The translations under genes were made by a program, and so were the position numbers. From Pseudomonadota bacterium (GTDB lineage: Bacteria > Pseudomonadota > Alphaproteobacteria > SP197): a stretch of 64,000 bases of DNA. Of the stretch, positions 42,711 to 51,205 are shown piece after piece (position 1 is the stretch's first letter; every line of letters starts with the position of its first letter). Under the pieces are notes generated by a model. The model was not told the origin of the DNA, ran no database searches, and saw only the letters and a list, made by a program, of their open reading frames with translations. Location: assembly GCA_039028155.1 (NCBI GenBank), contig JBCCIS010000027.1:1-64000 (forward strand). The letters are read 5' to 3'.

Positions 42711-44672
42711 ATGTCCGATCAGTTCCCCAATCTGTTTTCGCCGCTCACCATCAAGGGCGTGACGTTCAAGAACCGGATCTTCTCAACCGGTCACATGACG
42801 ACCCTGTGTTCGGATTACCTGCCCAACGACGACTTCATCGCCTATCACGAGTCGCGGGCGGTCGGCGGCGCCGGTCTGATCATTACAGAGGTCGCCCTGG
42901 TCCACGACAGCGGCGTCTACACATCGCACACGGTCTCGGCCATGAACGACCGCTGCATCCCCGGCTACCGCAAGCTGGCGGACGCGGTACACGCCCATGG
43001 TTGCAAGGTGTTCGGCCAGGTGTTCCACCCCGGCCGCGAGAACTTTGAATCGATCGACGGCAGCGCGCCGGTCGCCTATGCGCCGTCGGCCGTGCCCAAC
43101 GAGCGATTCCACATCATGCCGCGCCCGCTCTCCAAACGCATGATCGGCGAGATTATTGCCGGCTATGGCGATGCCTCGGTGCGGATGCAGAATGCCGGCC
43201 TTGACGGGGTCGAGATCGTAGCGAGCCACGGCTACCTACCGGCCCAGTTCCTGAACCCCAAGCTGAACCTGCGCGACGACGAATACGGCGGCGATCTGGA
43301 CGGCCGCCTGCGTTTCATTCGCGAGATCGCCGCCGACATCCGCCGCAAGGTCGGACCCGACTACGTCATCGGCATGCGGATCTCCGGCGACGAGATGTCC
43401 TATGACGGCCTGGAGGCCGAACAGGTCGTCGAAGCGATCGTCAAACTGGATGAGGATGGCGACCTCGACTACTTCAATGTCATCGCTGGCTCGTCATCAT
43501 CGCTTGGCGGGTCCATCCACATCGTGCCGCCCATGTGGATCGAGAACAAATATGTCGCGCCGTTCGCCGCCACGGTGCGCGAAAAGATCTCGAAGCCCGT
43601 GTTTGTCGCCGGGCGCATCAACCAACCGCAACAGGCCGAGGAAGTTCTGGTCACCGGTCAGGCCGACATGATCGGCATGACACGCGCCCAGATCTGCGAT
43701 CCTGGCATGGCGAACAAGGCGCTCGCGGGCCGTGTCGACGACATCCGCGCTTGCATCGCGTGTAACCAGGCGTGCATCGGGCACATGCACTTGGGCGTCG
43801 GCATATCGTGCATTCAGCACCCCGAGACCGGGCGCGAGGTTCAGTACGGATCACGTAAGCCTATAGGAGAAAAGAAAAAAATCTTGATAGCCGGTGGCGG
43901 ACCCGGCGGCATGAAGGCCGCGGCCGTCGCCGCGGAGCGCGGTCACGACGTCACCCTTTATGAAAAGTCGGCTCAGTTGGGCGGCCAGACACTCCTTGCC
44001 CAGATGTTGCCAGGCCGTGCCGAGTTCGGCGGCATCGTCACCAACCTGACCCGCGAGATGGAGCTCGCCGGTGTCACGGTCGTGCGCAATCAAGAGGTCG
44101 ACAGGCAACTCGTCGAGCAAGAGAAGCCGGATGCCATCATCATCGCAACGGGCGCCGAACCCAGGCCCGTCGACATCGAGGGCGCCGACGAAGCGCACGT
44201 GGTCAACGCCTGGGCGGTGGTGCGCGGCGAAGCCAATGTCGGCGGTTCGGTGGTGGTTGCCGACTGGCGCTGCGACTGGATCGGCCTGGGCGTCGCCGAA
44301 CAGCTTGCGCGCAACGGGTGCAACGTCACCCTGGCGGTAGACGGCTACATGCCCGGCCAAACCATCCAGATGTATGTGCGCGACCACTGGGCCGGCATCC
44401 TGAACAAGCTCGGCGTCAAGATCATTCCCTATGCCAGGCTGTTCGGCGTCGACGACACGAGCGCCTACTTCCAGCACGTCACCAGCGGGGAACCCATTAT
44501 CGTGGACGAGGTCGACACCGTGGTGACGTCACTCGGTCACAGCGCCGTCAACGGATTGGCCGCCGAGCTGGACGGCTGGGACGGTGAGTTGCACGAGATC
44601 GGTGATTGTCTGGCGCCCCGCACCGCCGAGGAGGCGGTGCTGGAAGGGCTGAAGGTCGCCAACGAGATTTAG
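42711..44672 (+). CDS. FMN/[4Fe-4S] NADH:flavin oxidoreductase, trimethylamine-dehydrogenase/DienoylCoA-reductase type
   Basis: A 653-residue three-domain flavoprotein. An N-terminal Old Yellow Enzyme TIM barrel (residues 1-340; KNRIFSTGHMTTLCS, FHPGRE) is followed by a Fe-S site in CIACNQACIG plus a later Cys (GISCIQHP). An FAD/NAD domain starts near residue 387 (KKILIAGGGPGGMKAAAVAAE; TLYEKSAQLGGQ), and GDCLAPRTAEEAVLEG lies at the end. This is the architecture of trimethylamine/dimethylamine dehydrogenase and 2,4-dienoyl-CoA reductase. Which of these, or an N-methylamino-acid demethylase, cannot be decided. Single gene, ended by palindromic elements. Confidence 0.92.
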   Translation: MSDQFPNLFSPLTIKGVTFKNRIFSTGHMTTLCSDYLPNDDFIAYHESRAVGGAGLIITEVALVHDSGVYTSHTVSAMNDRCIPGYRKLADAVHAHGCKVFGQVFHPGRENFESIDGSAPVAYAPSAVPNERFHIMPRPLSKRMIGEIIAGYGDASVRMQNAGLDGVEIVASHGYLPAQFLNPKLNLRDDEYGGDLDGRLRFIREIAADIRRKVGPDYVIGMRISGDEMSYDGLEAEQVVEAIVKLDEDGDLDYFNVIAGSSSSLGGSIHIVPPMWIENKYVAPFAATVREKISKPVFVAGRINQPQQAEEVLVTGQADMIGMTRAQICDPGMANKALAGRVDDIRACIACNQACIGHMHLGVGISCIQHPETGREVQYGSRKPIGEKKKILIAGGGPGGMKAAAVAAERGHDVTLYEKSAQLGGQTLLAQMLPGRAEFGGIVTNLTREMELAGVTVVRNQEVDRQLVEQEKPDAIIIATGAEPRPVDIEGADEAHVVNAWAVVRGEANVGGSVVVADWRCDWIGLGVAEQLARNGCNVTLAVDGYMPGQTIQMYVRDHWAGILNKLGVKIIPYARLFGVDDTSAYFQHVTSGEPIIVDEVDTVVTSLGHSAVNGLAAELDGWDGELHEIGDCLAPRTAEEAVLEGLKVANEI

Positions 44673-44678
44673 GATCCT

Positions 44679-44740
44679 AGAGCGGATCGTGGTTAGGTGG
44701 AACCGTAAGACGGTTCCACCTAACCACGTGAATCCGCTCT
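44679..44740. repeat. 62-nt palindromic element, copy A (long perfect stem)
   Basis: Arms AGAGCGGAT and ATCCGCTCT bracket a perfect 18-bp inner stem: GTGGTTAGGTGGAACCGT pairs with its complement around an AAG loop. The whole 62-nt unit aligns to the reverse complement of the neighbouring copy at about 45 of 62 positions. It begins 6 bp after the flavoprotein stop and can act as a transcription terminator for it. The shared length and outer arms show that it is a member of a repeat family. Confidence 0.85.
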
Positions 44741-44752
44741 CTATCTAAGAGT

Positions 44753-44814
44753 AGAGCAGATTCACCTGCCTTGGCGGAATCGCGAAGCGATTCCACCAAA
44801 ACAGGATCTGCTCT
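44753..44814. repeat. 62-nt palindromic element, copy B (inverted relative to copy A)
   Basis: Outer arms AGAGCAGAT and ATCTGCTCT enclose an inner stem GGAATCGC / GCGATTCC with a GAA loop, extended by TTGG...CCAA. The right end reaches into the stop codon of the SPOR gene, which ends at 44813. With copy A it fills nearly the whole gap between two convergent genes. A degenerate third copy lies at 22025-22086. Confidence 0.85.
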
Positions 44815-46243
44815 AGGGTCCGAGCACCGAACAGTAGACGTTGCGGTCGACAAGGGCGGTACACCGCGCCGAAGCGGTGCCCTGGCTTTGCAGAGGTCCG
44901 GCCTGGAGGCGGAAGAACGTGCCCTCGTCCTGGCCTAGATCCTTGAGCACGATGATCGGTGTCAGATCAGCCAGCAGGTCCTGGTTGGCGAGCGCGATTT
45001 GCTGCCAACCCTCCTTTGCTTGGCGCACCGTCTTGTAAGACGCCAGCCAAAGGCGGTAAGGGCCGATTGATTCGGCATTGCCCAATTCAGCGGTGCGGAG
45101 CGGCACCATTGCGCCGACAAGCGCCTCCGGTTCATCAACGGCCGGTTGTTCGATTACCGGCGCCTCGACGGCCGTCTCGGCGACGACGATTTCTTCGGGT
45201 TCCGGTTCGACGTCGCTGACCGCCGGCTCCTCTGATGCTGGTTGGCTCTCAATCGCGCCGTCCACGATTTCCTCTAGAGCCTGATCGTCGGGCACGACCT
45301 CAATAGTCTCTGACTCCGGTTCCTCGGCGACCGACACCTCTATGGCCGGATCGTCTGCGGCGGGCGCCTCATCGGTGGACTCGTCCACAGCGGCTTCCTC
45401 GATGACGGGCTCGTCAACGGTGGGCTCTTCGACAGGCGTCTCCTCAATGCCCGGCTCAACCGTGGTGACCTCCTCGATTACCGTTTCCTCGACGATGATC
45501 GCCTCGGCCGCCGGTTCCCCTGTGTCCGGATCGACGATCACCTCGTCGACAATGGTCTCCTCGACCACAATCGTCTCGGTCGTGGGTTCTTCGACGTCGC
45601 CGAAATCGGCCGACCCTTCCCCGGTCGCTTCATCCACGAGAGCCGCCGCCTCGATCTCCGATTCAAGGTCGGCGGACGGGACTGACACGCCGGTTGACCC
45701 GTCATCGATTTCGTCCTCGATCAATGACGTCGGTTCAGGCATCTCGATGTTCTCTGCGGCGACAACCTCCTCCACCGGTTCGTCGGCGATCGCCTCGTCG
45801 GGCACGGCCTCCATCACCGTGTCGGGTTCGGGCACGGTTTCCGGCTCCAGCTTTTCGGTTGTTTCTTCCACCACAACCTCGACCTGAGGTTCATCCACGG
45901 CAGCGTTGTCGGCTGCGCTGTCTTCGGACTGGTCGTCGGGCAAGCCAGCATCCGCCGCGTCTACACCCGCCACATGGTCTTCATCGGTATTGTCATCGGC
46001 CGTTTCGGAGGTCCCGTCGTCCTCAGGCGATACCGTCTCCGCATCCACAACAGTCCCGGGCGTCTTCAAGGCGTCACCCAGCGGCAGCACCACGGCCTGG
46101 CCAGCCTCGACCATCGCCTCGATATCCGCCGGCTTCGCGTCCGACGTCTCCTGCGCCCGCGCCGGCAAAACAGCGAGGCCAAGGCCGAGCAACAGGGCTG
46201 TCAGGCCTCCCCACGAGGGCACGAGACGAGCTGGCGCAGTCAT
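44813..46243 (-). CDS. Exported acidic low-complexity protein with a C-terminal SPOR-like domain
   Basis: A 476-residue protein in three parts. A signal peptide (GGLTALLLGLGLAVLPARA, cleavage near residue 30) comes first. A disordered region of about 350 residues (about 45-395) follows, extremely rich in Glu, Asp, Val and Pro (repeats such as VVEETIVDEVIVDPDTGEP and EEPTVDEPVIEEA). A C-terminal globular domain of about 75 residues (YRLWLASYKTVRQAKEGW, then FRLQAGPLQSQ) matches the SPOR fold, which binds denuded septal peptidoglycan. The linker could act as a long negatively charged spacer in the periplasm. Its stop falls in palindromic copy B. Confidence 0.8.
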   Translation of the reverse strand: MTAPARLVPSWGGLTALLLGLGLAVLPARAQETSDAKPADIEAMVEAGQAVVLPLGDALKTPGTVVDAETVSPEDDGTSETADDNTDEDHVAGVDAADAGLPDDQSEDSAADNAAVDEPQVEVVVEETTEKLEPETVPEPDTVMEAVPDEAIADEPVEEVVAAENIEMPEPTSLIEDEIDDGSTGVSVPSADLESEIEAAALVDEATGEGSADFGDVEEPTTETIVVEETIVDEVIVDPDTGEPAAEAIIVEETVIEEVTTVEPGIEETPVEEPTVDEPVIEEAAVDESTDEAPAADDPAIEVSVAEEPESETIEVVPDDQALEEIVDGAIESQPASEEPAVSDVEPEPEEIVVAETAVEAPVIEQPAVDEPEALVGAMVPLRTAELGNAESIGPYRLWLASYKTVRQAKEGWQQIALANQDLLADLTPIIVLKDLGQDEGTFFRLQAGPLQSQGTASARCTALVDRNVYCSVLGP

Positions 46244-46347
46244 GGGCTCAGACTACCCAATCGTGACGCCGACGACCACAGGCGGCTGGCCCTTGCCAGC
46301 CTCTTTCCGGCCCGCTATGACGACCGGCTCGCGGCACGGAGTACGGA

Positions 46348-47112
46348 ATGACCAAGGATTTGAGCGGCCTGCTCGGCGATCTGATCGCCGTGGCGGACGA
46401 GGCCGGCGTGGAGATCATGCGCCAGTACGGCAGCGCCGAAATCAGAGCCAAGCCCGATGCCTCGCCGGTCACCGACGCCGATGAAGCCGCCGAAGCCATC
46501 ATTCTGGAGCGCCTTGCCGCCCTGACACCCGACATCGCGGTTGTTGCCGAGGAGAGCGTCGCCGCCGGCCACGAGCCCGGCAATCTGGGTGCCGCCTTCT
46601 GGCTGGTGGACCCGCTGGACGGCACCAAGGAGTTCATCAGCGGTAACGGTGAGTTCACCGTCAATATTGCGCTGGTCAAAGACGGCCTGCCGGTGATGGG
46701 CGTGGTCGGCGCGCCGGCCAAGGACCTGCTCTATGCCACCGACGGCAACGCCGTGACCCGCCGCTCCGGCGGCACGACCGAGGGTGTCAGCGCGCGCAAG
46801 CCGCCGAGCGAGGGCCTTTATGCGGCGGTGAGCCGGTCGCACCTGGATGAAAAGTCCAAGGCCTACCTCACCCAATTCGCCATCGCCGGCACGAAGTCGG
46901 CGGGCAGCTCCCTCAAGTTCTGCCTGGTGGCCGAGGGCACGGCCGATGTCTATCCGCGCTTCGGCCGGACCATGGAATGGGACACCGCAGCGGGCCACGC
47001 GGTGGTGCGGGCCGCCGGCGGCAGTGTTTGCGACGCCGATGGCAGTGAACTCGCCTACGGCAAGCCGGGTTTCGAAAATCCCAGTTTCATCGTCAGGGGA
47101 CGCACCGACTGA
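46348..47112 (+). CDS. cysQ: 3'(2'),5'-bisphosphate nucleotidase CysQ (inositol monophosphatase fold)
   Basis: A 254-residue Mg2+-dependent phosphatase. The metal-site motifs are VAEES (residues 67-71), WLVDPLDGTKEF and EWDTAAGHAVVRAAG. KEFISGNGEFTVNIAL after the DPLDGT box and the family length match CysQ, which hydrolyses 3'-phosphoadenosine-5'-phosphate from sulfate assimilation. The ATG at 46348 is near the divergent SPOR gene. Its TGA abuts the ATG of the Sua5-type gene, so the two are co-translated. Confidence 0.9.
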   Translation: MTKDLSGLLGDLIAVADEAGVEIMRQYGSAEIRAKPDASPVTDADEAAEAIILERLAALTPDIAVVAEESVAAGHEPGNLGAAFWLVDPLDGTKEFISGNGEFTVNIALVKDGLPVMGVVGAPAKDLLYATDGNAVTRRSGGTTEGVSARKPPSEGLYAAVSRSHLDEKSKAYLTQFAIAGTKSAGSSLKFCLVAEGTADVYPRFGRTMEWDTAAGHAVVRAAGGSVCDADGSELAYGKPGFENPSFIVRGRTD

Positions 47113-48093
47113 ATGCCGCTACTGCCGCCGGATGAGACAGGTCTCGCCCGGGCCGCCGATCATCTGCACGACGGCGGTCTGGTCGCGTTTCCGACCGAGA
47201 CCGTCTATGGCCTAGGCGGTGATGCGACCAGTCCAACAGCCGTCGCCGCCATCTTTGAAGCAAAGGCCAGACCGACCTTCAATCCGCTGATCGTCCACGT
47301 GAGAGATCTGGCGGCGGCCGAGGTGCTGGGCACGTTCGACGCCGCCGCGCGATCGGTTGCCGAGAGTTTCTGGCCGGGTCCACTTTCAATCGTCGTGCCA
47401 CGCCAGGTGAATGGCGCGGTCTGCGACCTCGCTTGCGCCGGTGGCGAAACGGTCGCGCTGCGGGTTCCCGCCCACCCGGTCGCCCAATCCCTGTTGAAGA
47501 AGACCGGCCTGCCACTCGCGGCACCCAGCGCCAACCCATCCGGGCGTCTAAGCCCGACGACGGCGCAACATGTCGCCGAAGGGTTTCCTGGGTCGGACAT
47601 TGTGATCGTGAATGGTGGTCCCTGCCCTATCGGCCTCGAATCCACCGTGGTCGCCTGCACCGGTGATGGCTCCTTGCGGCTACTGCGCAACGGCGCGGTT
47701 TCACGGGAAGAACTCGCCGAACGCGCCGGCGCGGTTGACGACGAGACCGAACCTCAAGGCGACAACCTACCGTCCCCCGGAATGTTGGCGCGTCACTATG
47801 CCCCGCGTATCCCCTTGCGCCTTCATGCCGACACCGCGGAACCGGACGAGGCGCTCCTCGCCTTCGGCCCAGACGTTCCTGCCGGTGCCGCAACGACGCG
47901 GAACCTGAGCGCAACGGGTGATCTAAAGGAGGCCGCCGCCAACCTGTTCGCGATGTTGCATGAGCTCGAGCAGTCAAGCGCACGTTGCATTGCCGTCATG
48001 TCGGTGCCTGAAGACGGCCTGGGGCGCGCCATCAATGATCGTCTGCGGCGCGGCGCCGCGGCGTCGGTTTGCCCAACCGACGATCTGGCCTAA
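47113..48093 (+). CDS. sua5: L-threonylcarbamoyladenylate synthase (Sua5/YwlC type)
   Basis: A 326-residue enzyme that makes threonylcarbamoyl-AMP for the t6A modification of ANN-decoding tRNAs. The YrdC domain (residues 1-205) shows GGLVAFPTETVYGLGGDA, KARPTFNPLIVHV, SFWPGPLSIVV, LPLAAPSANPSGRLSPT and PIGLESTVV. A C-terminal Sua5 domain (about 225-326) follows the linker SPGMLARHYAPRIPLR. This marks the Sua5 type rather than short TsaC. It directly follows cysQ and lies 10 bp before the FAD oxidase start. Confidence 0.93.
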   Translation: MPLLPPDETGLARAADHLHDGGLVAFPTETVYGLGGDATSPTAVAAIFEAKARPTFNPLIVHVRDLAAAEVLGTFDAAARSVAESFWPGPLSIVVPRQVNGAVCDLACAGGETVALRVPAHPVAQSLLKKTGLPLAAPSANPSGRLSPTTAQHVAEGFPGSDIVIVNGGPCPIGLESTVVACTGDGSLRLLRNGAVSREELAERAGAVDDETEPQGDNLPSPGMLARHYAPRIPLRLHADTAEPDEALLAFGPDVPAGAATTRNLSATGDLKEAAANLFAMLHELEQSSARCIAVMSVPEDGLGRAINDRLRRGAAASVCPTDDLA

Positions 48094-48103
48094 GCTTCAC
48101 TTC

Positions 48104-49552
48104 ATGTCTTCAACGGCTGAAACCACATCGCCCCCACCCCTGCCAGACGGTCTGACCGACACGCTTAAAGCCATCGTCGGTGCATCCGGATGGCTTGAGA
48201 GCACGGCCGATACCGAGCCCTATGTCACGGACTGGCGCCACCGCTGGCCTGGTGCGACACCCCTGGTTCTGCGTCCCGCCAGTACGCAAGAGGTTTCCGC
48301 GATCGTCACCGCCTGTCACAAGGCCGGCGTCGCGGTCGTCCCGCAATCCGGCAATACCGGGCTGGTCGGTGGCAGCGTACCCGATGACACCGGCACTCAG
48401 GTCGTTCTGAGCCTCAACCGGATGACACAGATCCGCGCCGTCGACACCGACAACAACACGATGTCCGTCGATGCCGGCTGCATTTTGTCTGATGTCCAGG
48501 CAGCGGCCGCCGACGCCGACCGGCTCTACCCACTCAGCCTGGCGGCGGAAGGCAGTTGCCGGATCGGCGGCAACCTCTCGACCAATGCCGGCGGCACCAA
48601 CGTGCTTCGCTTTGGCAATGCCCGTGACCACGTGCTCGGGCTGGAAGTCGTACTGGCCGATGGCCGGGTTTGGGACGGCATGCGCGCGCTGCGCAAGGAC
48701 AACACCGGCTATGACCTGAAGCAGCTGTTCCTGGGGTCAGAAGGCACGCTCGGCATCATCACTGGCGCGGTTCTGAAGCTGTGGCCCCGCCCGCGTTCGG
48801 TGGTCACCACATGGCTGGCCGTTCGCGATCCGGAAGCGGCGGTGACACTGCTGCATCGCGCCCAGGAAGCGACCGGCGGACAGATCACCGGTTTCGAATA
48901 CCTGGTGCGCGACGCCGCCGACCTCGTCTTCCGTCTGATGCCGCAACACAAGAACCCGTTCACGCAAGACCACGGTGCCTATGTCCTGATGGAGGCGAGC
49001 TCTGGCGGCGAGGGCGATACACTGCGTCAGATGGTGGAAAGCGTGTTGGCAGAGGCCCTGGAAGACGGCTTGGTGATTGACGCCGTTATCGCGGAATCTG
49101 AAGCACAGGCGCAGGCCATCTGGGCAATCCGAGAGGGCGTCCCGGAAGCTCAGGTGCTGAATGGCGGCGGTATCAAACATGACGTGGCGGTGCCGGTGTC
49201 ACGTGTCGCGGCGTTCTTGAACGAGGGCACGGACCTCGTCAACGCCATGGCGCCGGACGCGCTGGTGATCGCTTTCGGTCACCTGGGCGACGGCAACATC
49301 CACTTCAACCTGACATCGCGCAGCGAGGCGGATCGCGACGGGCTGCTGGCTCGCGAACGCGACATCAATGACGCCGTCGAAGGCATGGTCGTGGCGATGG
49401 ACGGCTCGTTCAGTGCCGAGCACGGCGTCGGCCGGTTACGTCTGCGCCAGATGGAGCGCTACAAGTCTGATGTCGAACTTGATTTGATGCGGCGCCTGAA
49501 ACACGCGCTCGATCCCGACGATCTGCTCAATCCCGGCCGGCTCGTTGTCTGA
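48104..49552 (+). CDS. FAD-linked oxidase (D-2-hydroxyacid/D-2-hydroxyglutarate dehydrogenase-like)
   Basis: A 482-residue flavoprotein of the VAO/PCMH family. The FAD-binding domain shows VVPQSGNTGLVGGSVP, the GGNLSTNAGGTNVLRFGNARDHVLG pyrophosphate loop (key residues GGNLSTNAGG and RDHVLG) and LFLGSEGTLGIIT. The C-terminal domain has the metal/substrate motif FGHLGDGNIHFN and FSAEHGVG, as in D-lactate and D-2-hydroxyglutarate dehydrogenases. There is no Fe-S subunit nearby. The start at 48104 is used because the longer frame (from 47960) lies inside the Sua5 gene. Likely cytosolic, feeding a quinone or ETF; substrate unknown. Confidence 0.9.
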   Translation: MSSTAETTSPPPLPDGLTDTLKAIVGASGWLESTADTEPYVTDWRHRWPGATPLVLRPASTQEVSAIVTACHKAGVAVVPQSGNTGLVGGSVPDDTGTQVVLSLNRMTQIRAVDTDNNTMSVDAGCILSDVQAAAADADRLYPLSLAAEGSCRIGGNLSTNAGGTNVLRFGNARDHVLGLEVVLADGRVWDGMRALRKDNTGYDLKQLFLGSEGTLGIITGAVLKLWPRPRSVVTTWLAVRDPEAAVTLLHRAQEATGGQITGFEYLVRDAADLVFRLMPQHKNPFTQDHGAYVLMEASSGGEGDTLRQMVESVLAEALEDGLVIDAVIAESEAQAQAIWAIREGVPEAQVLNGGGIKHDVAVPVSRVAAFLNEGTDLVNAMAPDALVIAFGHLGDGNIHFNLTSRSEADRDGLLARERDINDAVEGMVVAMDGSFSAEHGVGRLRLRQMERYKSDVELDLMRRLKHALDPDDLLNPGRLVV

Positions 49553-49786
49553 ACGCCTTTTCGTCCAATGGCGTGGTAACGCCCCCGCACTACTGACGAT
49601 TCACACGCAATAATCAGTGATCTAGGACATATCGCGCGAGGCCATGATGGACAATCCGGCGGGTGAAACAGTTGGCGGCGAGACCATTCCGAACGTCGAT
49701 CGCTGGATTGAGCATGATGACCATGGTTGTCGAATTGCCTCGATGGCCGCGCTGCTGCGCTAGTCGGTGTTCAGGCGGCGTTGTCG

Positions 49787-51094
49787 ATGACCAATAGTCG
49801 GACCAACGATGGAACAGCGACCGGCGGCACCTTGAAATCCAAGGTCGTTGCCGCGGGCTTCGGCAACGTCTTGGAATGGTACGACTTCGGGGTCTATGGA
49901 TTCTTCGCGGTCACCATCGGCAAACAGTTCTTTCCCTCCGATGATCCCGTCGCCTCCCTACTTTCCGCCTTCGCGGCTTTCGCCGTGGGTTATGCAGGAC
50001 GGCCCATCGGCGCCATCGTTCTGGGCCACATGGCTGACAGATACGGCCGAAAGCCGATCCTCGTCGCGACGATTGCCGTCATGGGCCTGTCGACGTTTGC
50101 CATAGGTATCTTGCCATCCTACTACGCCATCGGCCTTGCTGCGCCCATCCTGCTCGTCTTGCTGAGGCTGGTGCAGGGTTTCGCCGTCGCCGCCGAATAT
50201 GCCAGCTCCACGGTCTTCTTGATGGAGCACGCTCCGAAACAACGCCGCGCGTTCATTTCGAGCTGGTCCATGACAGGCCAATTCCTCGGACTCATCCTGG
50301 GTTCCGGCTTGGGAGCGCTCATGGGGAACCTGTTGGATGAAGCACAGATGCAGACATGGGGATGGCGGATCCCCTTCTTGTTCGGCATGGTGATTTCGCT
50401 GATCGGTTATCTCATGCGCCGAAAACTCACGGAGACGCCGGACTTCGAGGCAATCGATAGCGCTGATCAAATGCCGGTCAAGGATGTCTTCCGCACAGCC
50501 TGGCGCTCCATCGTCTGTTACATCTGCATGATCCTTCTGGGCGGCGTCGGGTTTTACATCGCCTTCATCTATGCGGTATCGGACCTGACCGTGCATATGC
50601 ACCTCTCGACGGCAAGGGCGCTCGATATCAACACGCTGGCGCTCTTTGTCATCATGATCACGGTACCTGTGGCCGGGTTGCTGGCTGATCGCATCGGGCG
50701 CAAACCCCTAGCGTTTTCTGCGGCAGCCGGCACGATCGTGCTTGCTTGGCCACTGTGGTGGCTGATTCATCGTGAAAGCTTCGCGCTCATTCTCGCCGGC
50801 CAGACGGCCATGGGAGTCGTCTTTGCCATGGGTTGGGCGGTCTACAGCCTTATGATGGCCGAAACGCTGGAACCTCGCTTGCGTTGCAGTGTCGTCGCGA
50901 TCGGCAACGGCATTGCCTACGGGATATTCGGCGGGCTCACACCTCTGCTCACGACCTATCTCGTGGAGCGCACCGGAAACGACTTCGCACCCGTCTACGT
51001 GATGATCGCTCTGGCGGTGTTGTCGTTCCTGGCCGTTCTTCGTTTGCCCGAGACACGCCCCAGGATGGACGGTAAGGCACCAACGCGCTCCTGA
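49787..51094 (+). CDS. MFS transporter of the metabolite:H+ symporter (MHS/ProP-like) family
   Basis: A 435-residue membrane protein with 12 helices. The MHS signatures are present: FGNVLEWYDFGVYGFFAV at helix 1, GHMADRYGRKPIL between helices 2 and 3, and RLVQGFAVAAEYASS at helix 4. The family imports organic acids, betaines or proline with protons. The ATG at 49787 has AGGCGG about 9 bp upstream; the frame also opens at a TTG at 49727. It is not close to a catabolic gene. A region of about 110 bp without features separates it from the end of the RTX gene on the other strand. Confidence 0.9.
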   Translation: MTNSRTNDGTATGGTLKSKVVAAGFGNVLEWYDFGVYGFFAVTIGKQFFPSDDPVASLLSAFAAFAVGYAGRPIGAIVLGHMADRYGRKPILVATIAVMGLSTFAIGILPSYYAIGLAAPILLVLLRLVQGFAVAAEYASSTVFLMEHAPKQRRAFISSWSMTGQFLGLILGSGLGALMGNLLDEAQMQTWGWRIPFLFGMVISLIGYLMRRKLTETPDFEAIDSADQMPVKDVFRTAWRSIVCYICMILLGGVGFYIAFIYAVSDLTVHMHLSTARALDINTLALFVIMITVPVAGLLADRIGRKPLAFSAAAGTIVLAWPLWWLIHRESFALILAGQTAMGVVFAMGWAVYSLMMAETLEPRLRCSVVAIGNGIAYGIFGGLTPLLTTYLVERTGNDFAPVYVMIALAVLSFLAVLRLPETRPRMDGKAPTRS

Positions 51095-51205
51095 CGTTCG
51101 GCCGTGCGTTAGAGTTGGCGCGCCCGGGCTTTGGCACGTGCGGTGTCCAACCCTCTCGCCGGTTCGCAGCGCCTCAATTCAAGCTAAGGTCGATGTAAAG
51201 AGAGG

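Noticed and set aside
45342-45887. 181-codon Ser-rich open frame opposite the SPOR gene
   Set aside because: Low-complexity antisense of the Glu/Asp/Val linker codons. The sense protein has a signal peptide and a C-terminal domain, so the sense strand is the gene.
49644-49763. 39-codon open frame upstream of the MHS transporter (starts MMDNPAGETV)
   Set aside because: No convincing ribosome site or homology. It could be a leader peptide or a gene remnant, but support is too weak.
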